A stretch of 64,000 nt of DNA from Lachnospiraceae bacterium. Its GTDB lineage: Bacteria > Bacillota > Clostridia > Lachnospirales > Lachnospiraceae. Below are positions 44,230 to 53,115 of the stretch, piece after piece (the first letter of the stretch is position 1; every line of letters begins with the position of its first letter). The position numbers and the translations under genes are program-made. Location of the stretch: positions 72,136 to 136,135 of the forward strand of contig JAEDCQ010000003.1 of NCBI GenBank assembly GCA_016294075.1. Reading direction: 5' to 3'. The notes under the pieces were generated by a model, which was not told where the DNA came from, searched no databases, and was given only the letters and a program-made list of their open reading frames with translations.

Positions 44230-44258
44230 TTGAAATTTATAAAAAAATATAGTATTAT
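44230..44258 (+). promoter_or_regulatory. Promoter of tRNA-Pro
   Basis: TTGAAA (44230-44235), 17-bp A/T-rich spacer, TATTAT (44253-44258). Confidence 0.75.
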
Positions 44259-44278
44259 CTACATTGTTGTTAAAATAA

Positions 44279-44352
44279 CGGCGCGTGGCTCAGCTTGGTA
44301 GAGCGCTGCGTTCGGGACGCAGAGGTCGCAGGTTCAAATCCTGTCGCGCCGA
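44279..44352 (+). tRNA. tRNA-Pro (anticodon CGG)
   Basis: 74 nt. Acceptor CGGCGCG/CGCGCCG with discriminator A, D arm GCTCAGCTTGGTAGAGC, anticodon arm CTGCG-TTCGGGA-CGCAG, T arm GCAGG-TTCAAAT-CCTGT. CCA not encoded. Confidence 0.96.
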
Positions 44353-44453
44353 CTACATTTATAAAACAGTAAATTTTTATAATCTGTTATTTCTTTTTTA
44401 TTCTTATTTGATTCTAATTTGATTCTTATTAACTCCCCAACCTCTACTTTGAC

Positions 44454-44602
44454 AATTTAATAAGACTTTACACCTATTTTGCCAAATGCTACAATAAGTT
44501 AATCGAAGGAGGCGTGATTGCTATGACAGATAATGAATTATTGCTTTCTATCTCTGATATATTAGATAAAAAATTAAAACCGGTATAAAGTCTTATTAAA
44601 TT
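44454..44602. repeat. 17-bp perfect inverted repeats flanking a micro-ORF (MITE-like unit)
   Basis: AATTTAATAAGACTTTA (44454-44470) and its exact complement (44586-44602), 115 bp apart. A further TAAGACT at 44605-44611 makes a local hairpin with AGTCTTA at 44589-44595. No target-site duplication is evident. The enclosed DNA has a promoter (TTTACA 44467-44472, TACAAT 44490-44495) and a small ORF. Confidence 0.75.
44523..44588 (+). CDS. 21-residue micro-ORF, probable truncated remnant
   Basis: MTDNELLLSISDILDKKLKPV, preceded by AAGGAGG with 10-nt spacing and a good promoter 28 bp before the ATG. The peptide resembles the first 20 residues of a family of small coiled-coil proteins seen in Lachnospiraceae (MTDxELLxxISDxxDxKLKP), which normally continue for several more tens of residues. 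The stop falls exactly where the right inverted-repeat arm begins, so this may be a truncated copy or a short functional peptide. Confidence 0.45.
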   Translation: MTDNELLLSISDILDKKLKPV

Positions 44603-44628
44603 ATTAAGACTCAAAGCTTACCTGCAAC

Positions 44629-44660
44629 AAAAAGGGCTCGGATTTTCCCGAGCCCTTTTT
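44629..44660. terminator. Bidirectional terminator
   Basis: AAAAAGGGCTCG (44629-44640) with CGAGCCCTTTTT (44649-44660); T-run in both directions. Confidence 0.9.
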
Positions 44661-44681
44661 GTATTGTAAAACCAAAGGTTC

Positions 44682-44963
44682 TTATTCTTCAGTCTCTGTA
44701 TTCTCCATTTCATCCGATACATCAGCTTTTCCGCCGACATATTCACCACGTATAAAGCTTCGTATAATCCATGCCACCAGAAAAGTACCCGCAATAGCAA
44801 ATATAACTGCAAAAACCATAACCAGCATTCTTGGTGCGCCCCCGCTTTCATCTCTTATCAGCCCCACTGCCAGATACAAAAGATAAAAACCGATAAATCC
44901 CCTTAACGTCAGCATAATCTGTGTCGGTAACGGCCGCTTCCTATTTTCGTTTTTTTCACCCAT
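44682..44963 (-). CDS. Uncharacterized small membrane protein
   Basis: 93 residues: short basic N-terminus, two membrane helices (about 15-35 and 46-68) and an acidic C-terminal tail. No family recognised. AAAGGAAG site, and a terminator 22 bp past the stop support expression. Confidence 0.7.
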   Translation of the reverse strand: MGEKNENRKRPLPTQIMLTLRGFIGFYLLYLAVGLIRDESGGAPRMLVMVFAVIFAIAGTFLVAWIIRSFIRGEYVGGKADVSDEMENTETEE

Positions 44964-45108
44964 CTTTTTCTTCCTTTCTACTCCAATATATTTATCATAA
45001 TATAACTACTATTCCGTGACAAGTTTGATTTTTCTTGACTTTTTTCTGATTATGATTCAGGATAAATTTAACAGATAATTCCATTTTCAAAATCACAGGA
45101 GGGATATC

Positions 45109-46470
45109 ATGACGATTGAATCTATCGTTTCCGCACAGCGTAATTATTTTCATTCCGATATTACAAAAGATATTGCATTTCGCCATGATGCACTGAATAA
45201 TCTTTTATCCGCAGTCAAGGAAAACGAAGCGGCTATATACGATGCATTAAAAAAGGATTTAGGCAAGTCTGAACCCGAAGCCTATATGACAGAGGTCGGT
45301 CTTGTAATTCATGCTCTTCATAATGCTTTATCAAATCTGAGCAAATGGGCAAAGCCTGTCCGGAAAAGAACTCCTATTACTCTTTTTCCGGCAAAAAGCT
45401 ATGTCTGTAAAGAGCCCTATGGTGTCGTTCTTATTCTCTCGCCATGGAATTATCCGTTTTTTTTAAGTATGTCCCCATTAATCGGCGCAATTGCCGCCGG
45501 TAACTGCGTAGTTTTAAAAACATCCCGCAATTGTCCGCATACGAGTGCCGTCATTGCAAAAATAATACATAGTACATTTTCTTCTAATTATATTTGCGCA
45601 CTGGATACCGGTTCGGATTATGATGAAATACTTTCCTGTTCTTATGATTACATCTTTTTTACGGGAAGTGAACGTGTCGGAAGAATCGTAATGCGCCACG
45701 CCGGTGAAAGCCTGACTCCGGTTACATTGGAACTCGGCGGAAAAAGCCCCTGCATTATTGACCGCAGTGCCAACTTAAAATTGGCGGCAAAACGAATTGC
45801 CTGGGGTAAAACCCTAAATGCCGGTCAGACGTGTGTTGCTCCCGATTACGTTGTAATTCCGAGAGAGCAGAAGGAAGAATTTATTTCCCTTCTGCAGAAA
45901 TATTTCAGTCAGATGCTGGCAAACCCTTTAAATAATCCTGATTATCCAAAGATTGTTAATCTGCATCATTTCATACGATTGAAAAATCTGATTCATAACT
46001 CTTCTTCTGTAATAGGCGGCAGCGTTGACGAAAAGGCACTTAAAATCGAGCCCGCCGTTTTTACCGAGGCAACCTTTGAAGACGATATTATGAAGGACGA
46101 AATTTTCGGACCGATTCTTCCTATTATTGCCTATGATGATTTAGATGAGGTTCTTACTATAATCAAACAGAAACCGAAACCGCTGGCCTGTTACATTTTT
46201 GGAAGAAGCCGCTCTTTCCAAAGAAAAGTATCCGCAACGCTTTCCTTTGGCGGCGGATGTATCAACGATACCGTAATGCATGTAGCAAGTGAACAGCTTC
46301 CGTTTGGCGGAATCGGCTCCAGCGGAATGGGAAATTATCACGGAAAATACAGCTTTGATACCTTTTCCCATGAAAAAGCCCTTCTGATAAAGGGTTCTAT
46401 TGATATTCCGCTTCGATATCCTCCATACAGCCAAAAAAAGCTGAAAAAAATGAAACATTTCTTAAAATAA
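45109..46470 (+). CDS. NAD(P)-dependent aldehyde dehydrogenase
   Basis: 453 residues. Oxidises an aldehyde to a carboxylate. Motifs: SPWNYPFFLSMSPLIGAIAAG (about 111-131), FFTGSERVG, catalytic Glu in LELGGKSPC and catalytic Cys in NAGQTCVAPDYV (about 243). The size and lack of a long C-terminus resemble the class 3 / YwdH-type fatty or aryl aldehyde dehydrogenases. The C-terminal tail is basic. Its stop overlaps the convergent antiporter-subunit gene by 9 bp. Confidence 0.92.
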   Translation: MTIESIVSAQRNYFHSDITKDIAFRHDALNNLLSAVKENEAAIYDALKKDLGKSEPEAYMTEVGLVIHALHNALSNLSKWAKPVRKRTPITLFPAKSYVCKEPYGVVLILSPWNYPFFLSMSPLIGAIAAGNCVVLKTSRNCPHTSAVIAKIIHSTFSSNYICALDTGSDYDEILSCSYDYIFFTGSERVGRIVMRHAGESLTPVTLELGGKSPCIIDRSANLKLAAKRIAWGKTLNAGQTCVAPDYVVIPREQKEEFISLLQKYFSQMLANPLNNPDYPKIVNLHHFIRLKNLIHNSSSVIGGSVDEKALKIEPAVFTEATFEDDIMKDEIFGPILPIIAYDDLDEVLTIIKQKPKPLACYIFGRSRSFQRKVSATLSFGGGCINDTVMHVASEQLPFGGIGSSGMGNYHGKYSFDTFSHEKALLIKGSIDIPLRYPPYSQKKLKKMKHFLK

Positions 46471-48387
46471 AAGATAAAGCAGTACCAATGCCAGACCGGC
46501 ACAGGCTAACAGCAGCCCAAAGGACATACTTCTGGAAATAATGGCATTGCTTTCCGATATCTGCTGATAGCGGATTGCCATCTTATGCTCAACATTATCT
46601 TTATGTGGCTGATAACTCCAGACCGTTTGATTCAAATAACGAATCAGACGGTCTATCATTCCGCCTATTTTATGCGTAAACTCATTTCCTTCTTCGGGCT
46701 CTCTTTTAAGCTCACTGTCCTGATAAACAGTTTTTCTAAGCAGAACAACCATTCCGTCAGTCGCACTATCAAGCACACGGCAGACAACTCCGCTGACAAA
46801 TGGAATAACAGTCAGAAGAACAGGTCTGTAAAAGGCATTTTCAAGGTCCAGCCATTTTGGCCATCGGTCAACGTACTTCCCGTTTACCATCAACAATCTT
46901 CTGACAACAAGCAGATAAACAAGCGCACCGATTGTCAGTGAAATTACTGCTCCTTTTATATTCTCAAAAGAAAAATATTCTATTATGTGGCCGCTTGTCT
47001 TAACAGTAAAAAACGAAACGCCTATGTCTGCAATCTTATCCATAACCATATGAGGAAGCAAGCCTCCGAGGGGCATAAATAATGCACTGAGTGTAAGTGC
47101 AGATGCGCTGACAGGATTCATATATTTCTTCCTATTGTCAAATAAAACCTGTTTGCTTTCCTCTCTATTTTTTTCCACAAACAATGCAATGAACAGCTTC
47201 GTCATATAAGCTGCTGTCAATCCGCCGCTTATAAGGAATATCCACTCAATAGCTTTCATTGCCGCAGCAGTAAAAAATACAGCCGCTTCACCTTCCTTCA
47301 AAAGATGAATATACTCAACTATTCCTTCGTGTAAAAGTGTTTTACTGATATAACCGCTAAAGAAAGGAACGCCCATTATAGATAAAGCTCCCATTAAAAA
47401 GATAAAACAAAGAAGCGGTTTTTTTCGTCCGAATCCGCGAATTTCATTCAAATCAAGCTCATGCAGATTCATAAAAACTACACCTGCTGCCATAAAAAGA
47501 ACCAGCTTAATCATGGAATGATTTACCATATGAAGCAGACTTCCTCTTGCCGCAATGTCAAATTCTTTCCCTAAAAGTCCCATTGTCCCGATTCCGACTA
47601 AAATAAAACCAATCTGTGAAACGGAGGAACAGGCAAGCGTTCTTTTTAAATTTACGGAAAACAGCGCTAAAAAAGCTCCCCAGAACATGGTAATGGTACC
47701 AAGTGCCAAAATTAACGTACCCCATTTTCCATCCCCCGGGAAAATATAGCAGCTTAAAATAAGTCCTCCATAGATGCCTGCTTTTGTCAATACACCGGAT
47801 AGTAATGCCGAAGCCGGTGCCGGTGCCGCAGGATGCGCTTTAGGAAGCCATATATGCAAAGGAAATGCACCGGCTTTTGCACCGAAGCCAAACAACATAC
47901 ATCCGCCTGCCGTATAGAGACGTTTTTGCAGCTGTTCGGGATAAGTACTCTTCGTTATTATTGCCGGAACTATTTCTTCTATCTTTAACGTTCCTGTTAC
48001 TGAATATAAAAGGAACAAGCCCATCAAAAGTACAAGTCCTCCCATCACCGCAATTGCAAGATAAGTATCTCCGGCACGCAGAGACTCCTTCTTTTCGTCC
48101 TGTGCAACCCATACATAAGATGTGAATGACATAATCTCGAAGAATATAAAAAGTGTAAAGAGATCTGCGGATAAAAATACACCTATCGTTGCAAGATATG
48201 TCAGTATCGTAAAAATATAGTATCTAGCTTTATTCTGATAATGCGCCATATATTCTGCAGAAAACGCAACTGCCATTATCCACATAAAGGTTGCGATTAC
48301 CGCATATAAAATGCGAAATCCGTCAAAACCAAAGGATAATCCCATTCCACATATATTATCAATTACCAACTCATATTGAGGATTCAT
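46462..48387 (-). CDS. Antiporter-like subunit 4 of the Mrp/Mbh-type complex (NuoL-like, extended)
   Basis: 641 residues, about 14-16 helices. Key ionisable residues are kept: Glu in FFEIMSFTSYVWVA (TM5), Lys in GAKAGAFPLHIWLPKAHPAA (TM7), Lys in the KAGIYG stretch (TM8) and Lys in FFSGYISKTLL (TM12). The extra C-terminal part (about 500-641) has two further helices and a hydrophilic stretch, as in NuoL-type ends. Last gene of the operon; 31 bp after subunit 3. Confidence 0.85.
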   Translation of the reverse strand: MNPQYELVIDNICGMGLSFGFDGFRILYAVIATFMWIMAVAFSAEYMAHYQNKARYYIFTILTYLATIGVFLSADLFTLFIFFEIMSFTSYVWVAQDEKKESLRAGDTYLAIAVMGGLVLLMGLFLLYSVTGTLKIEEIVPAIITKSTYPEQLQKRLYTAGGCMLFGFGAKAGAFPLHIWLPKAHPAAPAPASALLSGVLTKAGIYGGLILSCYIFPGDGKWGTLILALGTITMFWGAFLALFSVNLKRTLACSSVSQIGFILVGIGTMGLLGKEFDIAARGSLLHMVNHSMIKLVLFMAAGVVFMNLHELDLNEIRGFGRKKPLLCFIFLMGALSIMGVPFFSGYISKTLLHEGIVEYIHLLKEGEAAVFFTAAAMKAIEWIFLISGGLTAAYMTKLFIALFVEKNREESKQVLFDNRKKYMNPVSASALTLSALFMPLGGLLPHMVMDKIADIGVSFFTVKTSGHIIEYFSFENIKGAVISLTIGALVYLLVVRRLLMVNGKYVDRWPKWLDLENAFYRPVLLTVIPFVSGVVCRVLDSATDGMVVLLRKTVYQDSELKREPEEGNEFTHKIGGMIDRLIRYLNQTVWSYQPHKDNVEHKMAIRYQQISESNAIISRSMSFGLLLACAGLALVLLYLLF

Positions 48388-48418
48388 TTTATGCCTCCAA
48401 ACTCATAAATACTGCTCA

Positions 48419-49891
48419 CTACAGACCTTTTGCAATTTGTCCGAAGAAATCAACAAAAATATCACTTTTCAAACCAAAGAAGACAATCATAACGGCAAAA
48501 ATACATAACGGCAGAAGCATCTGCCAATTCGGATCCTTATATTGCTTAACCGTATCATAGTTAAAGTCCTCTCCCGGGAAAAAAGCCCTCATTACAATAG
48601 TCATCATATAAATAGCGGTAAGTAATGCGGAAATTAATAATGCCGCAACACCCGCATAAGCCAAAACGGAATTACTTTCTACCGCTGCCGCCGCAAGATT
48701 CCATTTGCTGATAAAGCCTGCCAGACCGGGAACTCCCATAAGTGCCAGAGCCGAGATGAGAAATACCGAAAAGACAACAGGCATTCTCCTTCCCAATCCG
48801 TTAAGCTCATGCACATATTCCTTCTCTGTCTGATGAATAACAGCACCGGCACAAAAGAAAGATGCAATTTTCATAAATGCATGAAACAGCATATGTGTCA
48901 GTGCTCCGATAAGTCCCGCAGGCGTCATAATCGTTACCCCAAACAGGATATAAGAAAGATTGCTGATTGTAGAGTATGCCAGCCTTCTCTTTAAATGCGT
49001 TTCTTTTACGGCACGACTGCACCCATATACAATCGTAAAAATTGTAACCGCCATAACAACGCTCTGAGCCCATGTTCCACGCAGAAAATCGGTACCGAAA
49101 CTATAATAAGTGATTCTGATAATTGCAAACGCTCCCGATTTCACAACGGCTACCGCATGAAGCAATGCTGTTACCGGAGTCGGTGCAACACCGGCATCCG
49201 GAAGCCATGAGTTAAACGGACAAACAGCCGCCTTTACACCAAAGCCCATAAACGCCATAACATATACCAGCAGAAGCGCATCCGTATTATTTCCTATCTT
49301 TGCCATATCCAATACTCCGCCAAATACAAAATTTGTGGAATTACCGTACATAATAATAAAAATTAGGCCTATAAAAGCAAATGCCGCCCCTCCGAGAGAA
49401 TAATATAAATATTTCCGCGATGCTAAAACCGCCTCCCTTGTCAGTGTATGTAACACAAGAGGAACAGTAACTAACGTAAGCATTTCATAAAAACAGTATA
49501 AAGTCAGCAGATTTCCTGCAAGAGCAATTCCTAACGTAACACCGTATGTCATGCTGTAGAACATAAAAAAGATATCTTCATGCTCTTCCTTGGTCATATA
49601 TTCAAAAGCATACAGCGTTGCTAACGGCCAGAGGAAAGATATCATTCCCGCAAAAAGCGTTGCCATTCCATCCACTTTAAATGCAAATCTCAAATTTCCG
49701 GTAAATTTAATTACTTCCAATACACCCTGAGGCGGGTTAAAAAGCAATACGGCTACCAATACCGCATTTATAAGTATCAATCCCTCTGTATAAATATTCC
49801 GTGCCGTCCTGGATTTAAAAGGAATTAACGGAATGAGAATTCCTCCCAGAAAAGGAACCAGAATAACTATTCCGGGTAAATATGCACTCAT
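48419..49891 (-). CDS. Antiporter-like subunit 3 of the Mrp/Mbh-type complex (MrpD-like)
   Basis: 490 residues. Proton/cation channel subunit with Glu in YCFYEMLTLVTVPLVL, Lys in GVKAAVCPFNSWLPDAGVAP, Lys in AVVKSG and Lys in GFISKWNLAAA. 12 bp after subunit 2. Very similar in layout to subunit 2, suggesting gene duplication. Confidence 0.87.
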   Translation of the reverse strand: MSAYLPGIVILVPFLGGILIPLIPFKSRTARNIYTEGLILINAVLVAVLLFNPPQGVLEVIKFTGNLRFAFKVDGMATLFAGMISFLWPLATLYAFEYMTKEEHEDIFFMFYSMTYGVTLGIALAGNLLTLYCFYEMLTLVTVPLVLHTLTREAVLASRKYLYYSLGGAAFAFIGLIFIIMYGNSTNFVFGGVLDMAKIGNNTDALLLVYVMAFMGFGVKAAVCPFNSWLPDAGVAPTPVTALLHAVAVVKSGAFAIIRITYYSFGTDFLRGTWAQSVVMAVTIFTIVYGCSRAVKETHLKRRLAYSTISNLSYILFGVTIMTPAGLIGALTHMLFHAFMKIASFFCAGAVIHQTEKEYVHELNGLGRRMPVVFSVFLISALALMGVPGLAGFISKWNLAAAAVESNSVLAYAGVAALLISALLTAIYMMTIVMRAFFPGEDFNYDTVKQYKDPNWQMLLPLCIFAVMIVFFGLKSDIFVDFFGQIAKGL

Positions 49892-49903
49892 TTGTTTTTC
49901 CTC

Positions 49904-51229
49904 CTATAATAATCCGTTTGCAAACTGTCCGATGTACTCTATCAATTCTCCCGGAAACAGCCCTAACCACAAAGACAAAAATCCTAATATTACAACCGGT
50001 ATCAGCATAACCGCAGGTGTATGCACGCTTTCTTTTTTCACATAATTCTCACCCGGCAGAAATCCCCGGATTGTAACAGGCAAAAGATATCCTGCCGTAA
50101 GCAATGCCGACAACAATAAAACAACCGGACCGACAACATAGAACACCGGACGTCCGCTATAAAGTGCACCCACACATAAATTCCATTTGCTTATAAAGCC
50201 TGCTGCCGGAGGAATACCGATTAGAGATAAGGAAGCAAAAGTAAAACACCAAAGTGTAACCGGCATTTCTTTTCCGATTCCAAGCCACTCCTGCGCACGG
50301 GTTTTTCCGGTTTCATGAATAACAGAGCCCGTTGATAAAAACAGACAGGATTTTATAATGGCATGATATACAACATGTAAAATCGCACCTATCAGCGCAA
50401 CCGGCTGAAAAAGAAACAATCCAAAAATAATATACGATACCTGGCTGATAGTGGAATATGCCAGGCGTTTTTTCATCAGTGTTTCACGGTATGCAAGCAG
50501 TGAACCCATAAATACGGTAATTAATGACAATACTAAAAATACCGTTTGTACCCATGTTCCGTTTAAAAGCTTTTCTCCAAACAGATAATATATTGTACGC
50601 AGCATCCCCAAAATGCCGGCTTTTACAATAATACCGGACAAAAAAGCGGATGCCGGTGCCGGCGCAACCGGATGTGCCGCCCAAAGCCATGACTGCATCG
50701 GAAACATACCTGCTTTTACGGAAAATCCTAAAAGCATACAAAAAGCTGCAACTAACAAAATTCCTGTTTTACCGGATGAAAGTTCTCCGGAAAACACACC
50801 CCCCGGCATAAAGGTAAGGTTATCTGCATTTTGATAAACAAAATACAATCCGAATAAAACAAAATATGCACCGCATAAGGAATAAAAAAGATATTTTAAG
50901 CCTGCCATCAGAGCTTCCTTTTTTTCTGTATGAAATACAAGAGGCATGGATAAAAGCGTCATCATTTCATAGAAGAAATAAAAGGTAATCATATTGCCGG
51001 CAAAATCCAGACATAAAAGCGCTAATAATGTAAGAATATAAAAACATACATACCGCTTTATTTTTTTATCTCCCTTAAAATAACCGATTGCATGAATACC
51101 ACATAATATCCATATCAGAACCGTGACCGAAGCAAATAAGATGCCCGGTGCATCTGCTTTAAACATAATCGGAAGTTTTTCTGTTAAATAAAATAAGGTA
51201 ATGGCGTGTTCTCCCATTTTTTTGACCAT
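49904..51229 (-). CDS. Antiporter-like subunit 2 of the Mrp/Mbh-type complex (MrpD-like, short)
   Basis: 441 residues, shorter than its neighbours at the N-terminus (fewer helices before FYFFYEMMTLLSMPLVF with the TM5 Glu). Lys in SVKAGMFPMQSWLWAAHPVAP and GFISKWNLCVG are kept. Start after AAAGGGC-like sequence 19 bp past subunit 1. Confidence 0.85.
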   Translation of the reverse strand: MVKKMGEHAITLFYLTEKLPIMFKADAPGILFASVTVLIWILCGIHAIGYFKGDKKIKRYVCFYILTLLALLCLDFAGNMITFYFFYEMMTLLSMPLVFHTEKKEALMAGLKYLFYSLCGAYFVLFGLYFVYQNADNLTFMPGGVFSGELSSGKTGILLVAAFCMLLGFSVKAGMFPMQSWLWAAHPVAPAPASAFLSGIIVKAGILGMLRTIYYLFGEKLLNGTWVQTVFLVLSLITVFMGSLLAYRETLMKKRLAYSTISQVSYIIFGLFLFQPVALIGAILHVVYHAIIKSCLFLSTGSVIHETGKTRAQEWLGIGKEMPVTLWCFTFASLSLIGIPPAAGFISKWNLCVGALYSGRPVFYVVGPVVLLLSALLTAGYLLPVTIRGFLPGENYVKKESVHTPAVMLIPVVILGFLSLWLGLFPGELIEYIGQFANGLL

Positions 51230-51248
51230 GCCCTTTCTTTAAAGTGTC

Positions 51249-52739
51249 TTATGAAAACATTGATAAACCGGAATGAATCCAGTCCGTTATCGGCTGTGAC
51301 CCCAAACCAAGTACTAAATTTAAAAGAATAAATAAAATAATTGTAATCGTATATTCCTTTTGCTGCTTACAATAAATGGTTTCATATTCTGTCTTTTCCG
51401 GCGTATAAATCCGAATTACCGTTTTCATAAAATATATCGCATTCAGTATAGTACTGATACCTAATACAAGTAATGTTACAATGGTTTTTCCGCTCGTATA
51501 CACCGCTGCCTGTGCAAACAGTATCTTGGAAATGAAACCCGAAAATGCAGGAAGTCCGACCATGGATAATGCTCCGACCGTAAACCCGATTCCCGCAATC
51601 TTATTTCGATAGCCGGCTCCTGTTAAATCCTGAAAATGCCGGCTTCCGTTTGATACATCCGTTAGTCCGATTGCCGCAATAAATAACAGGGACTTCGTTG
51701 CGGCATGGGAAAGAATATGAAATATACTCGCTGTCATACCCTGTTCTGTCCCAAGCCCAAAGCCCATATAAATATATCCTATCTGTGCAACCGAAGAAAA
51801 AGCTATCATTCTTCGGATATCGTTTTCTTTAATTGCGCTTAATGAGCCGAAAATCATGCCGGCAATACCAAACACAAACAGAATATTAATAATTTTATTT
51901 CCGTTTATAATGTCTATTCCGATTACGCGGTAAAAAATCTTAATCAAAAGAAAGATATATCCTTTTGAAACTAAAGAAGATAAGATTGCCGCTGAGGATA
52001 CCGTAGAATACCCATATGCATCTGGAAGCCATGAGTGAAACGGAAACAGCGCACTTTTAATCGCAAGACCGACCGACATAAATGCAATCGTTACCAAAAG
52101 AGGAATGGTATACTGTTCTTGTGAAACAATCACTGCAATTTCCTGCTGTATATTGGACATCAGAAGATGTCCCGTCAAATCATACAACATACAGATACCG
52201 AGTAAAAACAGACCGGATCCCAATAAACTCATAATCATATACCGGACTGCTGCTTCTATGGTTCTTCCGTTTTGTCTTATCATAATCAGACCACATGCGG
52301 AAATGGTATTGATTTCCACAAAAACATAAGCCGTAAACAGGTCGTTTGTATAAACAAGAGCAAGCAATGAGCTCAGAAGAAGATTTATCAATATGTAATA
52401 CAGATTATGCTTTTCTTCATCCACCTCTTCTATCAGTTTTTTTCTTCCACCCATCATCGAAAGAAGCATAATAATACAAAAGAAGAGCGCCATTCCTGCT
52501 TCCAAAACACCTGCACGGATTTCATTGCCCCAAGGTGCGGGAAAATGTCCCATCATATATACATAGCTTTCACCGGTTAACGTCAGATAAACCAACAGCA
52601 CACAGGATAAACCAGCTATAACAGCAATTACTGCAGAGTTAAGCCACTTTGCAGCTTTTCCGGGAAGCACGGAGCTGACCGTGCCGGAAAACATGGATAA
52701 AATAATCGAGAAGAAGGGGAAATTCTGAATTAAATTCAT
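51249..52739 (-). CDS. mnhD: Antiporter-like subunit 1 of the Mrp/Mbh-type complex (MrpD-like)
   Basis: 496 residues. Canonical MrpD/NuoN-type: Glu in YVFVEINTISACGLIMI, Lys in AIKSALFPFHSWLPDAYGYS, Lys in LVSKGYIFLL and GFISKILFAQA. In Mrp complexes this subunit is immediately downstream of MrpC, as here (one base between). Confidence 0.9.
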   Translation of the reverse strand: MNLIQNFPFFSIILSMFSGTVSSVLPGKAAKWLNSAVIAVIAGLSCVLLVYLTLTGESYVYMMGHFPAPWGNEIRAGVLEAGMALFFCIIMLLSMMGGRKKLIEEVDEEKHNLYYILINLLLSSLLALVYTNDLFTAYVFVEINTISACGLIMIRQNGRTIEAAVRYMIMSLLGSGLFLLGICMLYDLTGHLLMSNIQQEIAVIVSQEQYTIPLLVTIAFMSVGLAIKSALFPFHSWLPDAYGYSTVSSAAILSSLVSKGYIFLLIKIFYRVIGIDIINGNKIINILFVFGIAGMIFGSLSAIKENDIRRMIAFSSVAQIGYIYMGFGLGTEQGMTASIFHILSHAATKSLLFIAAIGLTDVSNGSRHFQDLTGAGYRNKIAGIGFTVGALSMVGLPAFSGFISKILFAQAAVYTSGKTIVTLLVLGISTILNAIYFMKTVIRIYTPEKTEYETIYCKQQKEYTITIILFILLNLVLGLGSQPITDWIHSGLSMFS

Positions 52740-52740
52740 T

Positions 52741-53115
52741 TTATAATCCCTCCTTCTTTAAACGCGTTGATATTTCATCCAAATCTAATGTGTGATATCT
52801 ACGGTACAGACGAATCGTCATAGATAACATCAATGCCGTAACAGAAACCGATACAACAATTCCTGTTAAAACAAGTCCGCTTGGAACAGGATTAATATAC
52901 GCTTCCATTTTCTGCACACCATCTACAACAATCGGTGCTGTCCGTCCCGCAATATATCCTTTTTCTGCCAAAAAAAGATATACTGCCGTATCCATTATAT
53001 TTAATCCGATTATTTTTTTTATAAGATTCTTCTGCAACAGCAGATTGGAAAAACCGATTACAAATAAAATCATTGCAACCGCCTCTCCATAATTAGTTAA
53101 TAAATTCGGTCCCAT
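52741..53115 (-). CDS. mnhC: Mrp subunit C (NuoK-like)
   Basis: 124 residues, three membrane helices with VIGFSNLLLQKNLIKKIIGL, the NuoK/MnhC pattern; acidic residues in the second and third helices are partly kept. Abuts the B subunit (stop and start adjacent). Confidence 0.9.
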   Translation of the reverse strand: MGPNLLTNYGEAVAMILFVIGFSNLLLQKNLIKKIIGLNIMDTAVYLFLAEKGYIAGRTAPIVVDGVQKMEAYINPVPSGLVLTGIVVSVSVTALMLSMTIRLYRRYHTLDLDEISTRLKKEGL

